A DNA stretch of 64,000 bases from Gordionus sp. m RMFG-2023 (GCF_954871325.1 NC_088776.1:35388508-35452507); one strand, 5' to 3'; positions 1 to 11,465 are shown, numbered from the stretch's first letter. The notes: generated by a model not told the origin, from the sequence alone. Numbers and translations: made by a program.

Positions 1-344
1 TATTCGTCATTATTTTCTTTGCTATCTTTAATAGATTCATCAACATTATTATTGAAGTAAAACGAACATTAAAATTTGTAAACCAGTAGATGGGTCAATA
101 ATATATGCATATATCTAGTAGTTGGAAGGATATCAACAAAAAAAATTGGGGGGGGGGGCCTATCGAGCCTATTATGATATTCTAAAGGTTTATTTTGCAT
201 TTGTTCATTATTAATGGCTGATATATCAATATTTGAACAATTATAAAAAGGAAATAAGATGGGGATAGTTTTCTAAAGTAAAAAAAAAAATTTCTCAAGT
301 TTTATTTATAAGGTAGGAATAAAATAAAATACCATTCGGAGAGA

Positions 345-880
345 TCAATTGGCAAGCTTAAAAAAAATAGGAACCTTGTGAATAAGTATAGAATAATTTA
401 AATATTATATAAATACCGTAATATGTATTTTTTTTTTGAATAAATATAAAATCATAAAAATAGAAAACCCCGTTTAGTATTTTTTTATTGAAAGAATAAA
501 AAGGAGAATTGTTAAAAAAGGTAGGAACCTTAAGAATAAATATATAATTTTAATTGAATAAAAATAAATATTGTAATATATAATGTATTTAGAATAGATA
601 TAAAATCATATATAAAAATAATAATAGTAAAAATAATGTACTATGTATATTTTTTGAGCATTATACAAAATAATCAGCAGGAATAATATAGCAATGGTGG
701 ATCCGACAAAATGGTAAGCTTTTAAAAAAGTAGGATCCTTAAAAATTGTTATATTAATTTAGTTAAATTTTAAAAATGTACTTTGTATAATTTTCAGTTA
801 GACAAAATATTCATCAGAGATAAAAGCGCTTTATGTGCGGCCCGACAAAATGGATAGCCTTAAAAATACGAAAAAATTTC
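345..880. repeat. Degenerate tandem repeat, unit roughly 130-190 bp
   Basis: A motif of the form GGTAAGCTTTTAAAAAAGTAGG followed by an AT-rich spacer recurs near 350, 510, 705 and 845. Flanking words such as CGACAAAATGG and TAGGAACCTT recur with it. The copies differ by many substitutions and indels, so this is an old array. No coding potential is seen in 1-880. Confidence 0.5.
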
Positions 881-889
881 CAAGCATCC

Positions 890-2400
890 AAGATTTTAAT
901 AATTTAAAAAGATTTTCTCAAGCCCATTTCAATCTCTAATAATTTTGAAAACCAAGCTAATATTAATTTTCAGAAATATTTTTTAAGCCCAGTCCAACCC
1001 ATAATAATTTTGAAAAAATTTTCCCAAGCCTGGAGATATTAAATTTATAATTAATGAATGAGAAATCTCTAATTTACTAATTAATCTATAAGTTAACTCA
1101 GTTAAATTGAATTTCTATATAAAATATTAATAATTTGTAATATTTATTAAATAATGTATTACTTTGACAATAGGTTTTAATATGGCCTCCTACAGTTGCA
1201 TTAATTTTGAATAAAATTTCCCAAGCCTAGAGATATTAAATTTATAATTAATGAATGAGAAATCTCTGATTTACCAATTAATCTATGAATTAACTCCTAG
1301 TGATATATGCAAAAAAAAACATGTGGATTGGTAATAAGGGAAACTGAGAAAGCCTGGACAAAGCACTTATTAGAGAATCATGACAAAATAAGGTCTGCCC
1401 TAATATTATTAAAAGAAATAAAAAATATTATCTCGTATTATTGGAGATAACTCCAAAAATGTTTTTTTTTTACATCTTAAACTAATTGGTAAATCAGATA
1501 TTTCCCCTTCAGGTGATGATAAATCAATTAAAAATTTAACTATAAAATTTTCAAAATTATATTGGATACGACTGGGCTTGGAATCTCAAAAATAATATTA
1601 GCTTGCACCTGACATGCGAATCTGCAAAGTTAGGCCCGGCCCGAGTCCGGCCCGCCAGAATGGGCTTCGGGCCGGGCCGGACTCGGGCCTGATATTTTTA
1701 AAAAAAATTAGGGCCGGGTCGGGTCGGACCTTGGAAATTTTATTAAATATATCTAAATTTATCAATTTTATAATGAATTTTTTATGTAAAATTAAAATTT
1801 TTGATTTAATTTATTGAAACTAAACGCAATATAACATTTATCTTTTATTTTACGGTAAATTTTTTTAAAATAAATTTAGGGTGTGGGCCTAGCCGGCAAA
1901 ACTTTTTTAAAAAAAATTTCGAGCCGGGCCGGGCTTGAAAAATTAGGCCCGATGCAGATCACTAATGGGAATATCTTTTACAAATTATTAAGGGTTGAGC
2001 TGGGCTTGATAAACTTTTTTATAATTTTATGCTTCCTAATAATGTGAGCTTGGACCTGGCATGACATCTTTCGTAAAAAATGAATAAAAATCTCATTCCC
2101 CGTCATTTTTGATGAGCTTTCTTAATAATTTATAATATTTAGTAAATAATGTATTACTTTGACAATTGGTTTTAATATGGTCTCCTACAGTTGCATTAAT
2201 TTTGAAAAAAATTTCCCAAGCCTAGAGATATTAAATTTATAATTAATGAATGATAAATCTCTGATTTACCAATTAATCTATGAGTAAACTCCTAGTTTAA
2301 TTTCTATATAAAATATTAATAATTTGTAATATGTATTACTTTGACAATTGGTTTTAATATGGCCTCCTACAGTTGCATAGAAAACTTAAGTTATAGATTC
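890..2400. repeat. Direct repeats of a ~170-bp segment
   Basis: A segment containing TTCCCAAGCCTAGAGATATT, an AATTAATGAATGAGAAATCT block and a GTTTTAATATGGCCTCCTAC block occurs around 1010-1110 (diverged), 1130-1300 and 2127-2300. A partial fourth copy ends near 2380. The copies at 1130 and 2127 are close to identical, so duplication was fairly recent. They flank the GC-rich island at 1614-1963, which suggests that an element landed inside the array. Confidence 0.7.
1614..1963. mobile_element. GC-rich-ended MITE-like element, hAT type suspected
   Basis: This is a GC-rich island in AT-rich DNA. The left side reads AATCTGCAAAGTTAGGCCCG and the right side, read inverted, reads GATCTGCATCGGGCCTAA. 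Both carry repeated GGCCCGG/CCGGGCC words, so the ends form an imperfect inverted repeat. TGCAA followed by GGCCCGGCCC-like words is common at the ends of nonautonomous hAT elements (family knowledge). No clear 8-bp target duplication was found and no coding remains. Short open frames over it follow from base composition. Confidence 0.5.
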
Positions 2401-2448
2401 ATCTGTTTGTATAAAATAAATAAATAAAATCAACAAATAAAAATACGT

Positions 2449-2757
2449 ACCGATGACATGACGTAACGATGACATGATGTAGCGATGACATGACGTAGCG
2501 ATGACATGACGTAGCGCTGTCATGACGTAGCGATGACATGACGTAGCGATGACATGACGTAGCGATGACATGACGTAGCGATGACATGACGTAGCGATGA
2601 TATGACGTAGCGATGACATGACGTAGCGATGACATGACGTAGCGATGACATGACGTAGCGATGACATGACGTAGCGATGACATGACGTAGCGATGACATG
2701 ACGTAGCGATGACATGACGTAGCGATGACATGACGTCAAGATGACGTAGTGAGGACA
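2449..2757. repeat. 16-bp satellite array, unit GATGACATGACGTAGC
   Basis: About 19 near-perfect head-to-tail copies of a 16-bp unit, with single-base variants (for example GATGATATG near 2597 and a GCTGTC variant near 2516). The array begins after ACGTACCG and ends in GAGGACATCGGAAATTATAA. Since 16 is not a multiple of 3, a 48-bp superperiod gives long stop-free frames on the minus strand with a repeating 16-residue peptide. These are best read as a by-product of the repeat and not as genes. Confidence 0.95.
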
Positions 2758-4351
2758 TCGGAAATTATAATATAGATTATCATTTAGCTCAAGAAATTTT
2801 GATACCAAAAAATTAATTATTGAAAAAGGAAGACCAAAGCCAATTTTAAGAAATTTAAAAAAAGAAATAAAATCTTGCATTCGTAATTTTTCTATCAATA
2901 AATATGATAAATATGAATGGCTCACTGGAAGTGAATTTTCTAATTCTCTATATATTGTTGGTCATGCTTATTATTCCCAAAGGAAAAAGAATGATAGAGG
3001 ATTTTCGGATATGAATAATTTTTTAAAGGCAGTTAAACGACATGAAGAATCAACAGCTCATTTGCAGTCGATGATTCAATTAAAAACATTTGGCGAAATT
3101 CGTATTGAAAATATGATAGATTCGATGCGCAAAATATCAATCGAACAGCATAATTCGAAAGTTAAATCAAATATAGAAATATTGAAAATTTTAATCAATT
3201 CTATATGTTTTCTTGGAGTTCAGCAGCTCGCATTCCGTGGTGATGATGAATCACCTATCAGTAAATAGAGGAAATTATATTGAATTAATTTATTTGCTCG
3301 CGGAAGAAAATTTGCTATTAAAACATCATTTAGAAAATAGTACAACTTTTATTGGACTATCAAGTGATATCCAAAATGATTTAATTAATTCCATTTCATA
3401 TGTCTTACACCAAAAAATATTGGATGAATTGGAAGAAACGGAATTTATAACAATAATATTAGATGAAACAATTGATATAAATAATAAATCCCAACTGGTT
3501 GTAGTTCTTCGATATGTTTTAAATAACGGGACATTATATGAAAGATTTATTGAATTCTTTGATGTTACAATGCATCGTGATGCTAATTCTTTATCAAAAT
3601 TTGTCATTAAATTTTTGAATGATAAGAAAATTGAAAAAATTGAAAGGTCAAAGTTACGATGGCGCAGCTGTTATGTCAGGTGATTCACATAGACTGCAAG
3701 CAAAAATTAGAGACGTCAATCCTTCTGCACTTTATATTCATTGTTTTGCCCACAAGTTAAATCTTATATTATCAAAATCTTGCAGCAAAATTAAAGAATG
3801 TAAGGTTTTTTTTGCAACTTTATCTGGTTTAGCCAGTTTTTTTAGTACATCATCTAAGCGTACAGCAGAATTTGATAAATATGTTTAAAAAAGATTACCA
3901 CGAGTAGCCCCAACAAGATGGGAATACAGTGGTCGGCTGGTTCAAACAGTTTTTAATTATTTGAAGGATCTAGTCGTTTTTTTTGAAAGTATGATTGATG
4001 AAGAATCTGATATTGTTTGGGATAATGATGTTCTAATAACATCTCGTGGCTATTTAAATATATTAAATGATGCAAATTTTCTAATTTTGTTATATTTTTT
4101 TCAAGAAGTTTTTCCAGAATCTGATTTATTATTTGATATACTTCAAACTAAAATTAACGATGTATCACATTGTCTTAAAAGTATTAACGATTTCAGAAAT
4201 TCAGTTAAATCTAACATAGAAAACTTGATGTTTTTTGGAGAAATTTAAATGTAAAGGAAAATATTGAAGACAATTTAGATAAAAAACGTAATAGATCCGT
4301 GCCTAATACAAGAGAATTTTATAAAAATTTGATAATTAAAATAATAAATAA

Positions 4352-4545
4352 TATGAAGAAAACAAGAAAATAACAAGTTATATTTTGTGTTTTGGATTAA
4401 ATTTTATTTCTACTTTTAAAAATCAAATAATAATAATAAATAATAATCAACTGGTATATACACTAAAACATTTCAATAGATATTTAAATTAATACTCAAT
4501 TAACATCAAAATAAATTATTTCACAAATTTGAATAAACAACACAA
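4352..4545 (+). repeat. Direct repeat copy A (~190 bp) flanking a satellite block
   Basis: This segment, starting ATGAAGAAAACAAG and running to ACAAATTTGAATAAA, is repeated almost identically at 6580-6767. The repeat lies in the hAT relic just where its coding region is interrupted. Between the copies are about 1.2 kb of unrelated AT-rich sequence and the satellite at 5738-6410. Confidence 0.9.
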
Positions 4546-5737
4546 TTAACATTCCCCTCCTCGACAAAGCATCAAGTTGCTGCTCGGTGGGCGCATAAGT
4601 CTGTCTGAGTCGCGTGCATACGTTTTCGTAGGTTTGTTAAAATTGTTGTACGTTATCATTATCATAAGGAATAATTGATCAAATTTGAATATATGGAATA
4701 CGGAATAAAATTTTAAATTTGGAATAAAAATTTTGGAGTATGGAATGATAAATATGTAGAATTCCGTAAGAATGATAAATCAAAAAGATTATATAAAATT
4801 TCGCGTTTTTTTTTAAATTTTGCGTTTTATATATTTTATTTTAATAATTTAAGTAGCGTTTTAATATTATATTTGTAGCGTTTTAATATTTTATTTTAAT
4901 AATTTAAGTTGCGTTTTAATATTTAATTTATTTTTATTTATTTTCAATTTCCGAGGTTTAAATATGCAAATAAAATATTATTCACATTTCCCTCTCTTTA
5001 AATAAAAAATTTTAATTTCACACCCTATTTTTAATTGTAAAAGTGTTATTTTTAATAAAAATTCTTCATAAGATAATTTTTAGAAAATGATCTCATCACA
5101 TCATTTAAATACTTATCTAAAATGAAGATGTTACATAACTTGTCTTCAAAAGCTTTATTTCAAAAACATTTTTATCATATTAAGTATTACTTATAAGGGT
5201 TATTTAAATCATGTGATTTAAACCTTTTAATTCATGTTTTAATTACATTTTAATATATTTAAAATTAAAGTTTTATCTTCTTGTTTAGGATTTTTAATGG
5301 CTTAATTTTAATTAAATCTAAAAATTCATCTTTAGGTTTAGTTAATTTACAACTATTGGTCATCATACAAGAAATCAAAAAAATATCAATATTTCACTAA
5401 GAATTTAAGTAAATAATTTTTTTAAGGCTTTTTATGTGTTCAACTATGTCCATTATTGATTTACATTTAAGTTATTTTAATAAGTAAATTTACAACATGC
5501 CTTTATCTCGGCATAAAATTTTAATTTATAATAACTTTTCTTCTTACGTGGATTAGAATAATAAGTAATCATCATTGGTCTCACAATATAGAATTCATAA
5601 CCTAACGTCCAACTTCCATATTGGTTCTTTGGTTGTCACATTAGGTTAGGGTTATCATATTCCAGTCCAACATCCAGAGCTAGGACACCATGAAGAAAGA
5701 AGCTTTTTGCATGAAAGAACGTGCTAAGGTATGATTC

Positions 5738-6410
5738 TTGGTCATATCAATAGATAAGGTAGTCATCTCAATAGGTAGTCATCTCAAAGTCATATCAATA
5801 GATTAGGTAGTCATCAAAATAGGTAGTCATATCAATAGATAAGGTAGTCATATCAATAGATAAGGTAGTCATCTCAATAGGTAGACATCTCAATAGGTTA
5901 AGCAGTCATCTCAATAGGTAGTCATCACAATAGGTAGTCATATCAATAGATAAGGTAGTCATCTCAATAGGTAGTCATCTCAATAGATTAAGCAATCATC
6001 ACAATAGGTAGTCATCACAATAGGTAGTCATATCAATAGATAAGGTAGTCATCTCAATAGGTAGTCATCTCAATAGGTAGTCATCTCAATAGGTAGTCAT
6101 CTCAATAGGTAGTCATCTCAATAGGTAGTCATCTCAATAGGTAGTCATCTCAATAGGTTAAGCAGTCATCACAATAGGTAGTCATCACAATAGGTAGTCA
6201 TCACAATAGGTAGTCATCACAATAGGTAGTCATCACAATAGGTAGTCATATCAATAGATTAGGTAGTCATCTCAATAGGTAGTCATCTCAGTAGGTTAAG
6301 CAGTCATCTCAATAGGTTAAGCAGTCATCACAATAGGTAGTCATCACAATAGGTAGTCATCACAATAGGTAGTCATATCAATAGATAAGGTAGTCATCTC
6401 AATAGGTAGC
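5738..6410 (+). repeat. 16-bp satellite array, unit ATAGGTAGTCATCTCA, with variants
   Basis: Tandem copies of ATAGGTAGTCATCTCA are interspersed with CATCACA and CATATCA forms. Longer variants insert TAAG or TTAAGC (AGATAAGGTAGTCAT, AGGTTAAGCAGTCAT). The variants recur in blocks, which suggests higher-order amplification of mixed units. Every unit carries AGTCAT. The array is unrelated in sequence to the 2449 array but has the same basic period. Confidence 0.95.
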
Positions 6411-6579
6411 TCATTTTTGTATATGTATATATCAAAATAATATTTGACTATATATATATTTTTTTTTAAAAAAACAAGTCCTGTCCTTCGAATTTAATTT
6501 AATTTTTACTTTTTTTTTAATTTTATGCAAATTTTATATATTTTCTTCTTTTTTTTTTTACAAAAACGTACCGGGGCGC

Positions 6580-6767
6580 CATGAAGAAAACAAGGAAATA
6601 ACAAGTTATATTTTGTGTTTTGGATTAAATTTTATTTCTACTTTTAAAAATCAAATAATAATAATAAATAATAATCAACTGGTATATATACTAAAACATT
6701 TCAATAGATATTTAAATTAATACTCAATTAACATCAAAATAAATTATTTCACAAATTTGAATAAAAC
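6580..6767 (+). repeat. Direct repeat copy B (~190 bp)
   Basis: Near-identical to 4352-4545. It follows ACGTACCGGGGCGCCATG, a short GC-rich word that resembles a hAT terminus read inverted. The hAT C-terminal coding resumes about 70 bp downstream, so this copy marks the right edge of the block inserted in the transposase relic. Confidence 0.9.
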
Positions 6768-7344
6768 AAAATTAATATACTATAATCAATGAAATTAATT
6801 TTCGGTTTGATACATTAAAAATATCAAATTCGTCGAATTGTTAGATATTAGTAAATTACAAATATTTAATCAAAATTTCCCAAAATATTTATTAGACAAT
6901 TTAAATGACGCTTATTCTCAATTTTTTGACTTATACAGGCTGGAAACCGAATTAAAGGTAGTGTTTCGTGACGATGAATTTAGAAAGAGAAAAAATGTTT
7001 ATGAAATACTTGAATTTTTAATTAATACGATTTGATGAAAAGTTTTAAAGAGTTTTTTAAATTATGCAAATGTTTTTATCTTTAAAAATAATCAAATCTT
7101 ATTGTAGAAACAGAATGAGTCAAAATCGATTATCGAATCTAGCTTTGATTTCTATTGAAAAAAAATTATTGAAAAATTTAAAATCTAGTAATAACTTTTA
7201 TAATTCAGTACATCATTTTACTCAAAAACCAAGACGAATTCTGCTTATTTATAAATTTTAATTTTTTATGGTTTGACTAATAAATAAAATAAAAAAATTT
7301 TTTGATTACTTCCCTAGTAGTAAACTTGACGCCTCGTCACTGAT

Positions 7345-8226
7345 CTTAAAATAATAGTAGTTTGTAATAATATTAAAAATAAATTCGTATTAAAAATTTA
7401 ACTCAAATCTATATTCCGAAGAAGAAGAAAATAGCTTCCTAAAAACAAGTAAAAAAGAGAAGAAAAGATATCTTGTGGGATAAATAATAATACGCTTAAT
7501 TTTAATTATATTGTTAATAAATAGATGGCGTGTTACTTATATTTATTATCAAAAGCATTTATTAGTAAAATTTTAAAAATATTAACTCTAATATATTATA
7601 TAACTGTCAGATACAGGGGCATTTTACCTAATATTTTATAAAAAATTATATATAATAGAGGATTATAAACTATATGTCTACATACTTTTTATAAATAAAT
7701 CTCTTATACTTATTTGGATTTGGACCTTTAAAAAGAGACATGATAATTAAATTTAAAAATCAATAATATAGTTGATTAGTGATTTAGAACTCGGCTAAAA
7801 TATTAAATTATTAATTTTCAATTAATAAATGATTATATTTATTTAATTAGGGTTATATAAAAGGTCAATTACACTTCAACTGTTAATGCTAAATTAATAT
7901 TTAGTGAGTGATATTGTTATATTTTTAACATAGAATTTGATTGCAAGCTGACATAGTATAATTTATATGTCATAATCTAAACTAATAATTAAAAAAGTAT
8001 TCATTTAATAAAAATTAAGATAGTCTTATTAATTTTTTAATAAAATTAAATCTATATATTACTCAATAGAATTATAAAAGAAATTATTCAGAGGTCAATT
8101 AAAAACATTTATTTTTAGCTCAAGGGGATATTAAGGAGCCATTAAAAAAAATTTTTTGCTTCATGGGGCTATTCAAACTTTTCAGGGGGCTCAAGCCCTT
8201 GTGCGCCCTTCCCTTAGCGACGCCAT
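7345..8226. mobile_element. Noncoding AT-rich block ending in a hAT-like terminus
   Basis: The right edge at 8100-8226 reads, inverted, CAATGGCGTCGCTAAGGG followed by GCACAAGGGCTTGAGCCCCC and AGCCCCATGAAGC. This is a recognisable hAT-type end, and a relative lies at 44815-44910. No left partner was found, so only one boundary is supported. 7580-7725 is a diverged copy of 8310-8450 and belongs to another family. No coding was seen. Confidence 0.5.
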
Positions 8227-8230
8227 TGAA

Positions 8231-8310
8231 ACGTACCGATAACATGACGTAGCGATGACATGACGTAGCGATGACGTAGTAAGGACATCGGAAAATTATA
8301 ATATAGATAT
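8231..8310. repeat. Contracted copy of the GATGACATGACGTAGC satellite locus
   Basis: Two to three 16-bp units sit between the same edges as the array at 2449-2757: ACGTACCGAT on the left, and GACGTAGT(A/G)AGGACATCGG followed by TTATAATATAGAT on the right. The shared edges show that this is the same duplicated locus with a different copy number. It directly abuts the hAT-like end at 8226. Confidence 0.85.
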
Positions 8311-8700
8311 TAACTGTAATATATTCTCTAACTGTAAAATATGTCTGTAAAAGTGGAATTTTACCTAGTATTTTGCAACCAATTTTATATAATAGAAGAA
8401 TATAACTCTATGTCTACTTACGTTTTATAAATAAATTTCTTATACTTGTTTGGAATGAATTATTACCATGCTTTTATATTAATATATATAGAAGTAATTT
8501 ATTATATTTTATATAAACTAATAAAAATATATTTCATATTTGTTTCAGGCTTATTATTTTATTAAAATTAAGCTCCTATCGTGTAAAAATATTTTATGAC
8601 TATATATATCCTAAAGTAACCCGACCAAAGACCGGGATAAAGCGGACTGTAAGCCCGCCCAAAATGGGTTCTGGGGGCGAAACGCTCAGCATATATTTAA
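8310..8700 (-). repeat. Inverted partial copy of the 9057-10250 element
   Basis: Read on the minus strand, this segment matches about 9107-9480. It includes GCCCCCAGA, the TATATATAGT(T/C)ATAAAATATTTTTACA block and AAAGCATGGTAATAATT(T/C)ATTCCAAACAAGTATAAG. A third, more diverged copy lies at 7580-7725 in plus orientation. It lacks the CATAGGCGTAG terminus and is therefore truncated. Confidence 0.75.
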
Positions 8701-8813
8701 TATGCAAACATATATTTAAAATTAGTTTACATTGTTCGTTTATGTTAAGTATTAACTGTAATCTCTGCATACTTTTTATACTTACAATTATATAAATTTC
8801 GTCTATTCCCTTC

Positions 8814-9052
8814 CCCAATATAATGTATTAATTGTTTGTATTCCATTATAAGAAACAACATTATTCTAATAATACATCTATCTCCTTCCTCAATATAATG
8901 CATTTATTGATTGTATTCCATTATAAGGGAACAACATTATTATAATACATTTATTCCCTTTCCAATAATTGATTGTATTCGATTGTAAGGAAACAACATT
9001 ATTATAATAATACATCTATTCCCTTTTCCAATACAATGTATTAATTGATTAA
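8814..9052 (+). repeat. ~75-bp minisatellite, left part
   Basis: The repeating unit contains CCCTTCCCCAATATAATG, TTGATTGTATTCCATTATAA and GGAAACAACATTATTATAAT. About three copies lie here and about three more at 10262-10470. The array is split by the element at 9057-10250, so that element inserted into a pre-existing minisatellite. Confidence 0.85.
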
Positions 9053-9056
9053 ACCA

Positions 9057-10250
9057 TAGGCGTAGCCAGGATTTTCCTAAGGGGAGGGGGGAATTAAAAA
9101 ATTACTGGAAACTTCGCCCCCAGACCCCCTTTGGGGGGCCTTCGGCCCACTTAGCCCGACCTTCGGCAGGGTTTTCTTAGTCTATATATAGTTATAAAAT
9201 ATTTTTACAAGATAGGAGGTTAATTTTAATAAAAAAAGCCTAAAACAAATATGGAATATATTTTCATTAGTTTATATAAAATATAATGAATTCCTTGTAT
9301 ATACATTAATATAAAAGCATGGTAATAATTTATTCCAAACAAGTATAAGAAATTTATTTATAAAAAGTAAGTAGACATATAATTGATATTCTTCTATTAT
9401 ATAAAATTAGTTACAAAAAACTAGATAAAATTCCACTTTTACAGACATATTTGACAGTTAGAGAATATATTACAGTTAATATTTTAACAAATTTTACAAT
9501 GTTCTTGATAATAAATATAGCAACAATTAGCATATTTAAAGCCATCTATTTATTTAAATAAAAAATGATATTAAAAATTAATCTTCATATTATTCAGCCC
9601 ACAATGTCTTAGAAAATATTTTCTGATGTCCTTAACAATATTTTATAGTTTTCTGTAAAATATATAATTCGCTATATTGGTAAAAATTACTTGATTGTCA
9701 TATAATAATTGATAAAATTAGATATATACTGTAAATCTATGACATATAATATTCCACTGTTCGTGTGCTTTAATTTTTTTTATTCAATTTATGATTTAAT
9801 TTTATCAATAGTTTTATAATTATATTTTACTTTTATTAAGATAAATAAATTAAAATTACTCACTTTATATAAAATTATATTTGATATATTATATTATTTA
9901 GTAATTTTATTGATCTTTAATAATTAAAATACATTACACTTTTGTCTTAAGACTTATCTTTGGCTTACATTCCATTTATTAAAAAACATTTTTGGTTCAC
10001 TTTATATATTAATGCTTTTTTTTAAAAAATGTATAAACTATGATGAATAGTTTTTTAAAAAAAAATCAACTTTTACATTCTTTCTTCAAATGATTGCTTA
10101 AGATATATGCATACATTTTTGAGGGTCAGGGAGTGGGGGGAGGACAAAGGGGGATATTTTTTATTAGATTAAAATGATATTCACAAAAAGTGATAAATTT
10201 CTGAAAGGGGGGGATTTCCCCTTGCTTTCCCCCCCTTCCGACTACGCCTA
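9057..10250. mobile_element. TIR DNA element with CATAGGCGTAG ends, noncoding
   Basis: The left end is CATAGGCGTAGCCAGGA and the right end is TCCGACTACGCCTATG, forming terminal inverted repeats of about 15 bp with GC-rich subterminal runs (GGGGAGGGGGG, CCCCCTTTGGGGGG, GGGGGGATTTCCCC). It interrupts the ~75-bp minisatellite. The interior is AT-rich with no recognisable transposase. Superfamily is not assigned because the target duplication is unclear. Partial relatives lie at 7580-7725 and 8310-8700. Confidence 0.7.
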
Positions 10251-10261
10251 TGGAATGAACC

Positions 10262-10470
10262 ACGGAAACAATTATAATAACACATATACTCCCTTCCCCA
10301 ATGTATCTATTCCCTTTCCCAATATAATGTATTAATTGATTGTATATAAGGAAACAACAATATTATAATAATAATACATCTACTCCCTTCCCCAATATAA
10401 TGTATCAAGTGATTGTATTCCATTATAAGGAAACAACATAATCTTCCCCAAAAATAATGTTATAAATTAT
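10262..10470 (+). repeat. ~75-bp minisatellite, right part
   Basis: Continuation of the array at 8814-9052, with ACTCCCTTCCCCAATATAAT and GATTGTATTCCATTATAAGG words. The last unit decays after 10440. Confidence 0.8.
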
Positions 10471-10673
10471 TTTAAGGAAACATTAATGCAACTATCATTC
10501 CTTTTTTGCCTATATTATTTTTATCTTATTTAATTCTTCTTCTTTATCCAAAAATATTTGTTTTAAAAAGTTTTTTTTTTAAAATGTACTTTGTTGAACT
10601 ACATCTCCCTCATTATCCAATTACCTTTATATGGATTGTTACTATTGAAAATTACATTTGTTATTGCCATATC

Positions 10674-10742
10674 AATATCATCAGATTCAATGCCTATATC
10701 ATCAGATTCCATGCCTATATCATCAGATTCCATGCCTATATC
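10674..10742 (+). repeat. 21-bp tandem repeat, about three copies
   Basis: The unit ATCATCAGATTCCATGCCTAT repeats head to tail. The first copy differs by one base. Because the unit is a multiple of 3, short frames stay open on both strands, but the surrounding sequence shows no gene. Confidence 0.9.
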
Positions 10743-11126
10743 TAATTTTATCTTTATATTAATAATTATTACTATTGGAGTTTTCATCTCTAGATGATCC
10801 TCCCACATATAGATCCTATTGTTTCATAAATAAAATGTATATAAAAATTAATTTACCTATTTTCTTTCTTTTTTGCCTACATTATTTATATCTCTCACAT
10901 TTAATTAATCTTCATCGAAAAGATCGTTTAAAAGTGTATTTTATAAAATATATGTGGAATTAAAACTCCTTCAATATACCTGTGGTGATTTATAAAAAAA
11001 ATAAGAATACGCTACTGTTCCGCTTACATTGAAAAATCATGGAAAGATTCTATATTGAGATGTCTCGTTTAATGTGTACTTTTTTTATTTTAGGATATCT
11101 ATCTCGCCATTCCTTATTTTCATGAC

Positions 11127-11143
11127 CCCCCCCCCCCCCCCCC
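11127..11143 (+). repeat. C homopolymer
   Basis: A run of about 17 C in AT-rich DNA. Similar C or G runs lie near 147, 37915, 38040, 44836, 58034, 58475 and 63510. Some of these adjoin TIR-like ends and their lengths are likely uncertain in the assembly. Confidence 0.9.
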
Positions 11144-11294
11144 ATATCCATAGGCTAAGACTTCATAAAGTGCTATTTTGTTTAGTCAAATAAAATGTCA
11201 TATCCTACGAAGTTTAATTTAAAAAAATTGTTTTGAAGCACTTGTAATTTAATCAAATTGATAATTTACTTTTATAATAAAAAAAATCCATTTT

Positions 11295-11376
11295 CGCTGC
11301 GAGTAGGGTTCGAACCTACGCGGGAAATTCCCATTGGATTTCAAGTCCAACGCCTTAACCACTCGGCCATCGCAGC
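11295..11376 (-). tRNA. tRNA-Ser (anticodon UGA)
   Basis: The minus strand reads GCTGCGATGGCCGAGTGGTT and folds as a type II tRNA. The acceptor stem pairs GCTGCGA with TCGCAGC, the anticodon loop is CTTGAAA with anticodon TGA, and there is a long variable arm as expected for serine. The T arm carries GGTTCGAACC. Box A (TGGCCGAGTGG) and box B are canonical, and a T run follows within about 15 bp downstream for Pol III termination. It is 82 nt including the discriminator base, with no intron. The gene points away from GHITM, whose ATG lies 89 bp from the tRNA 5' end. Confidence 0.96.
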
Positions 11377-11465
11377 AGTAATACATATATTAAATTGTTG
11401 CATTTATATAGTTTTTTAGAATTATAAATAGGAGTGTGGGATTTTTTTTATCTATTTCATTTAAA

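Larger units (their letters stand above)
2760..7342 (+). mobile_element. hAT transposon relic, ZMYM1-like transposase, split by a repeat block
   Basis: Reading plus-strand frames gives pieces in the normal order of a ZMYM1/DUF4371-type hAT transposase. About 2790-3110 is the TTF-type zinc-finger region (KYEWLTGS, then FSDMNNFLKAVKRHEES). About 3210-3890 is the RNase H-like core, with IILDETIDINNKSQLV and SYDGAAVMSG, then IHCFAHKLNLILS. About 3890-4250 is the continuation with VAPTRWEYSG. 6838-7260 is the C-terminal part, including RNRMSQNRLSNLALISIEKK of the dimerisation domain. Frameshifts near 3270 and 3650 and a stop near 3886 disable it. A block of about 2.2 kb, bounded by direct repeats, separates the core from the C-terminus. 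A possible right end, CCTCGTCACTG, lies at 7332-7342. No matching left end was found. Confidence 0.8.

Noticed and set aside
2386-2925. Long minus-strand frames (179 and 119 codons) with a repeating 16-residue peptide
   Set aside because: They arise because the 16-bp satellite unit lacks stops in these frames. The flanks are not coding-like on that strand and the plus strand carries a transposase.
5738-6410. CRISPR-like look of regularly spaced repeats
   Set aside because: The units are contiguous tandem copies with no unique spacers, in a eukaryotic genome.
7064-7261. Independent small gene of 65 codons
   Set aside because: RNRMSQNRLSNLAL and its context are the C-terminal part of the hAT relic that begins near 2760.
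11436-11465. Upstream GTG extension of GHITM exon 1
   Set aside because: It begins at a GTG. The ATG at 11466 starts a plausible mitochondrial presequence.
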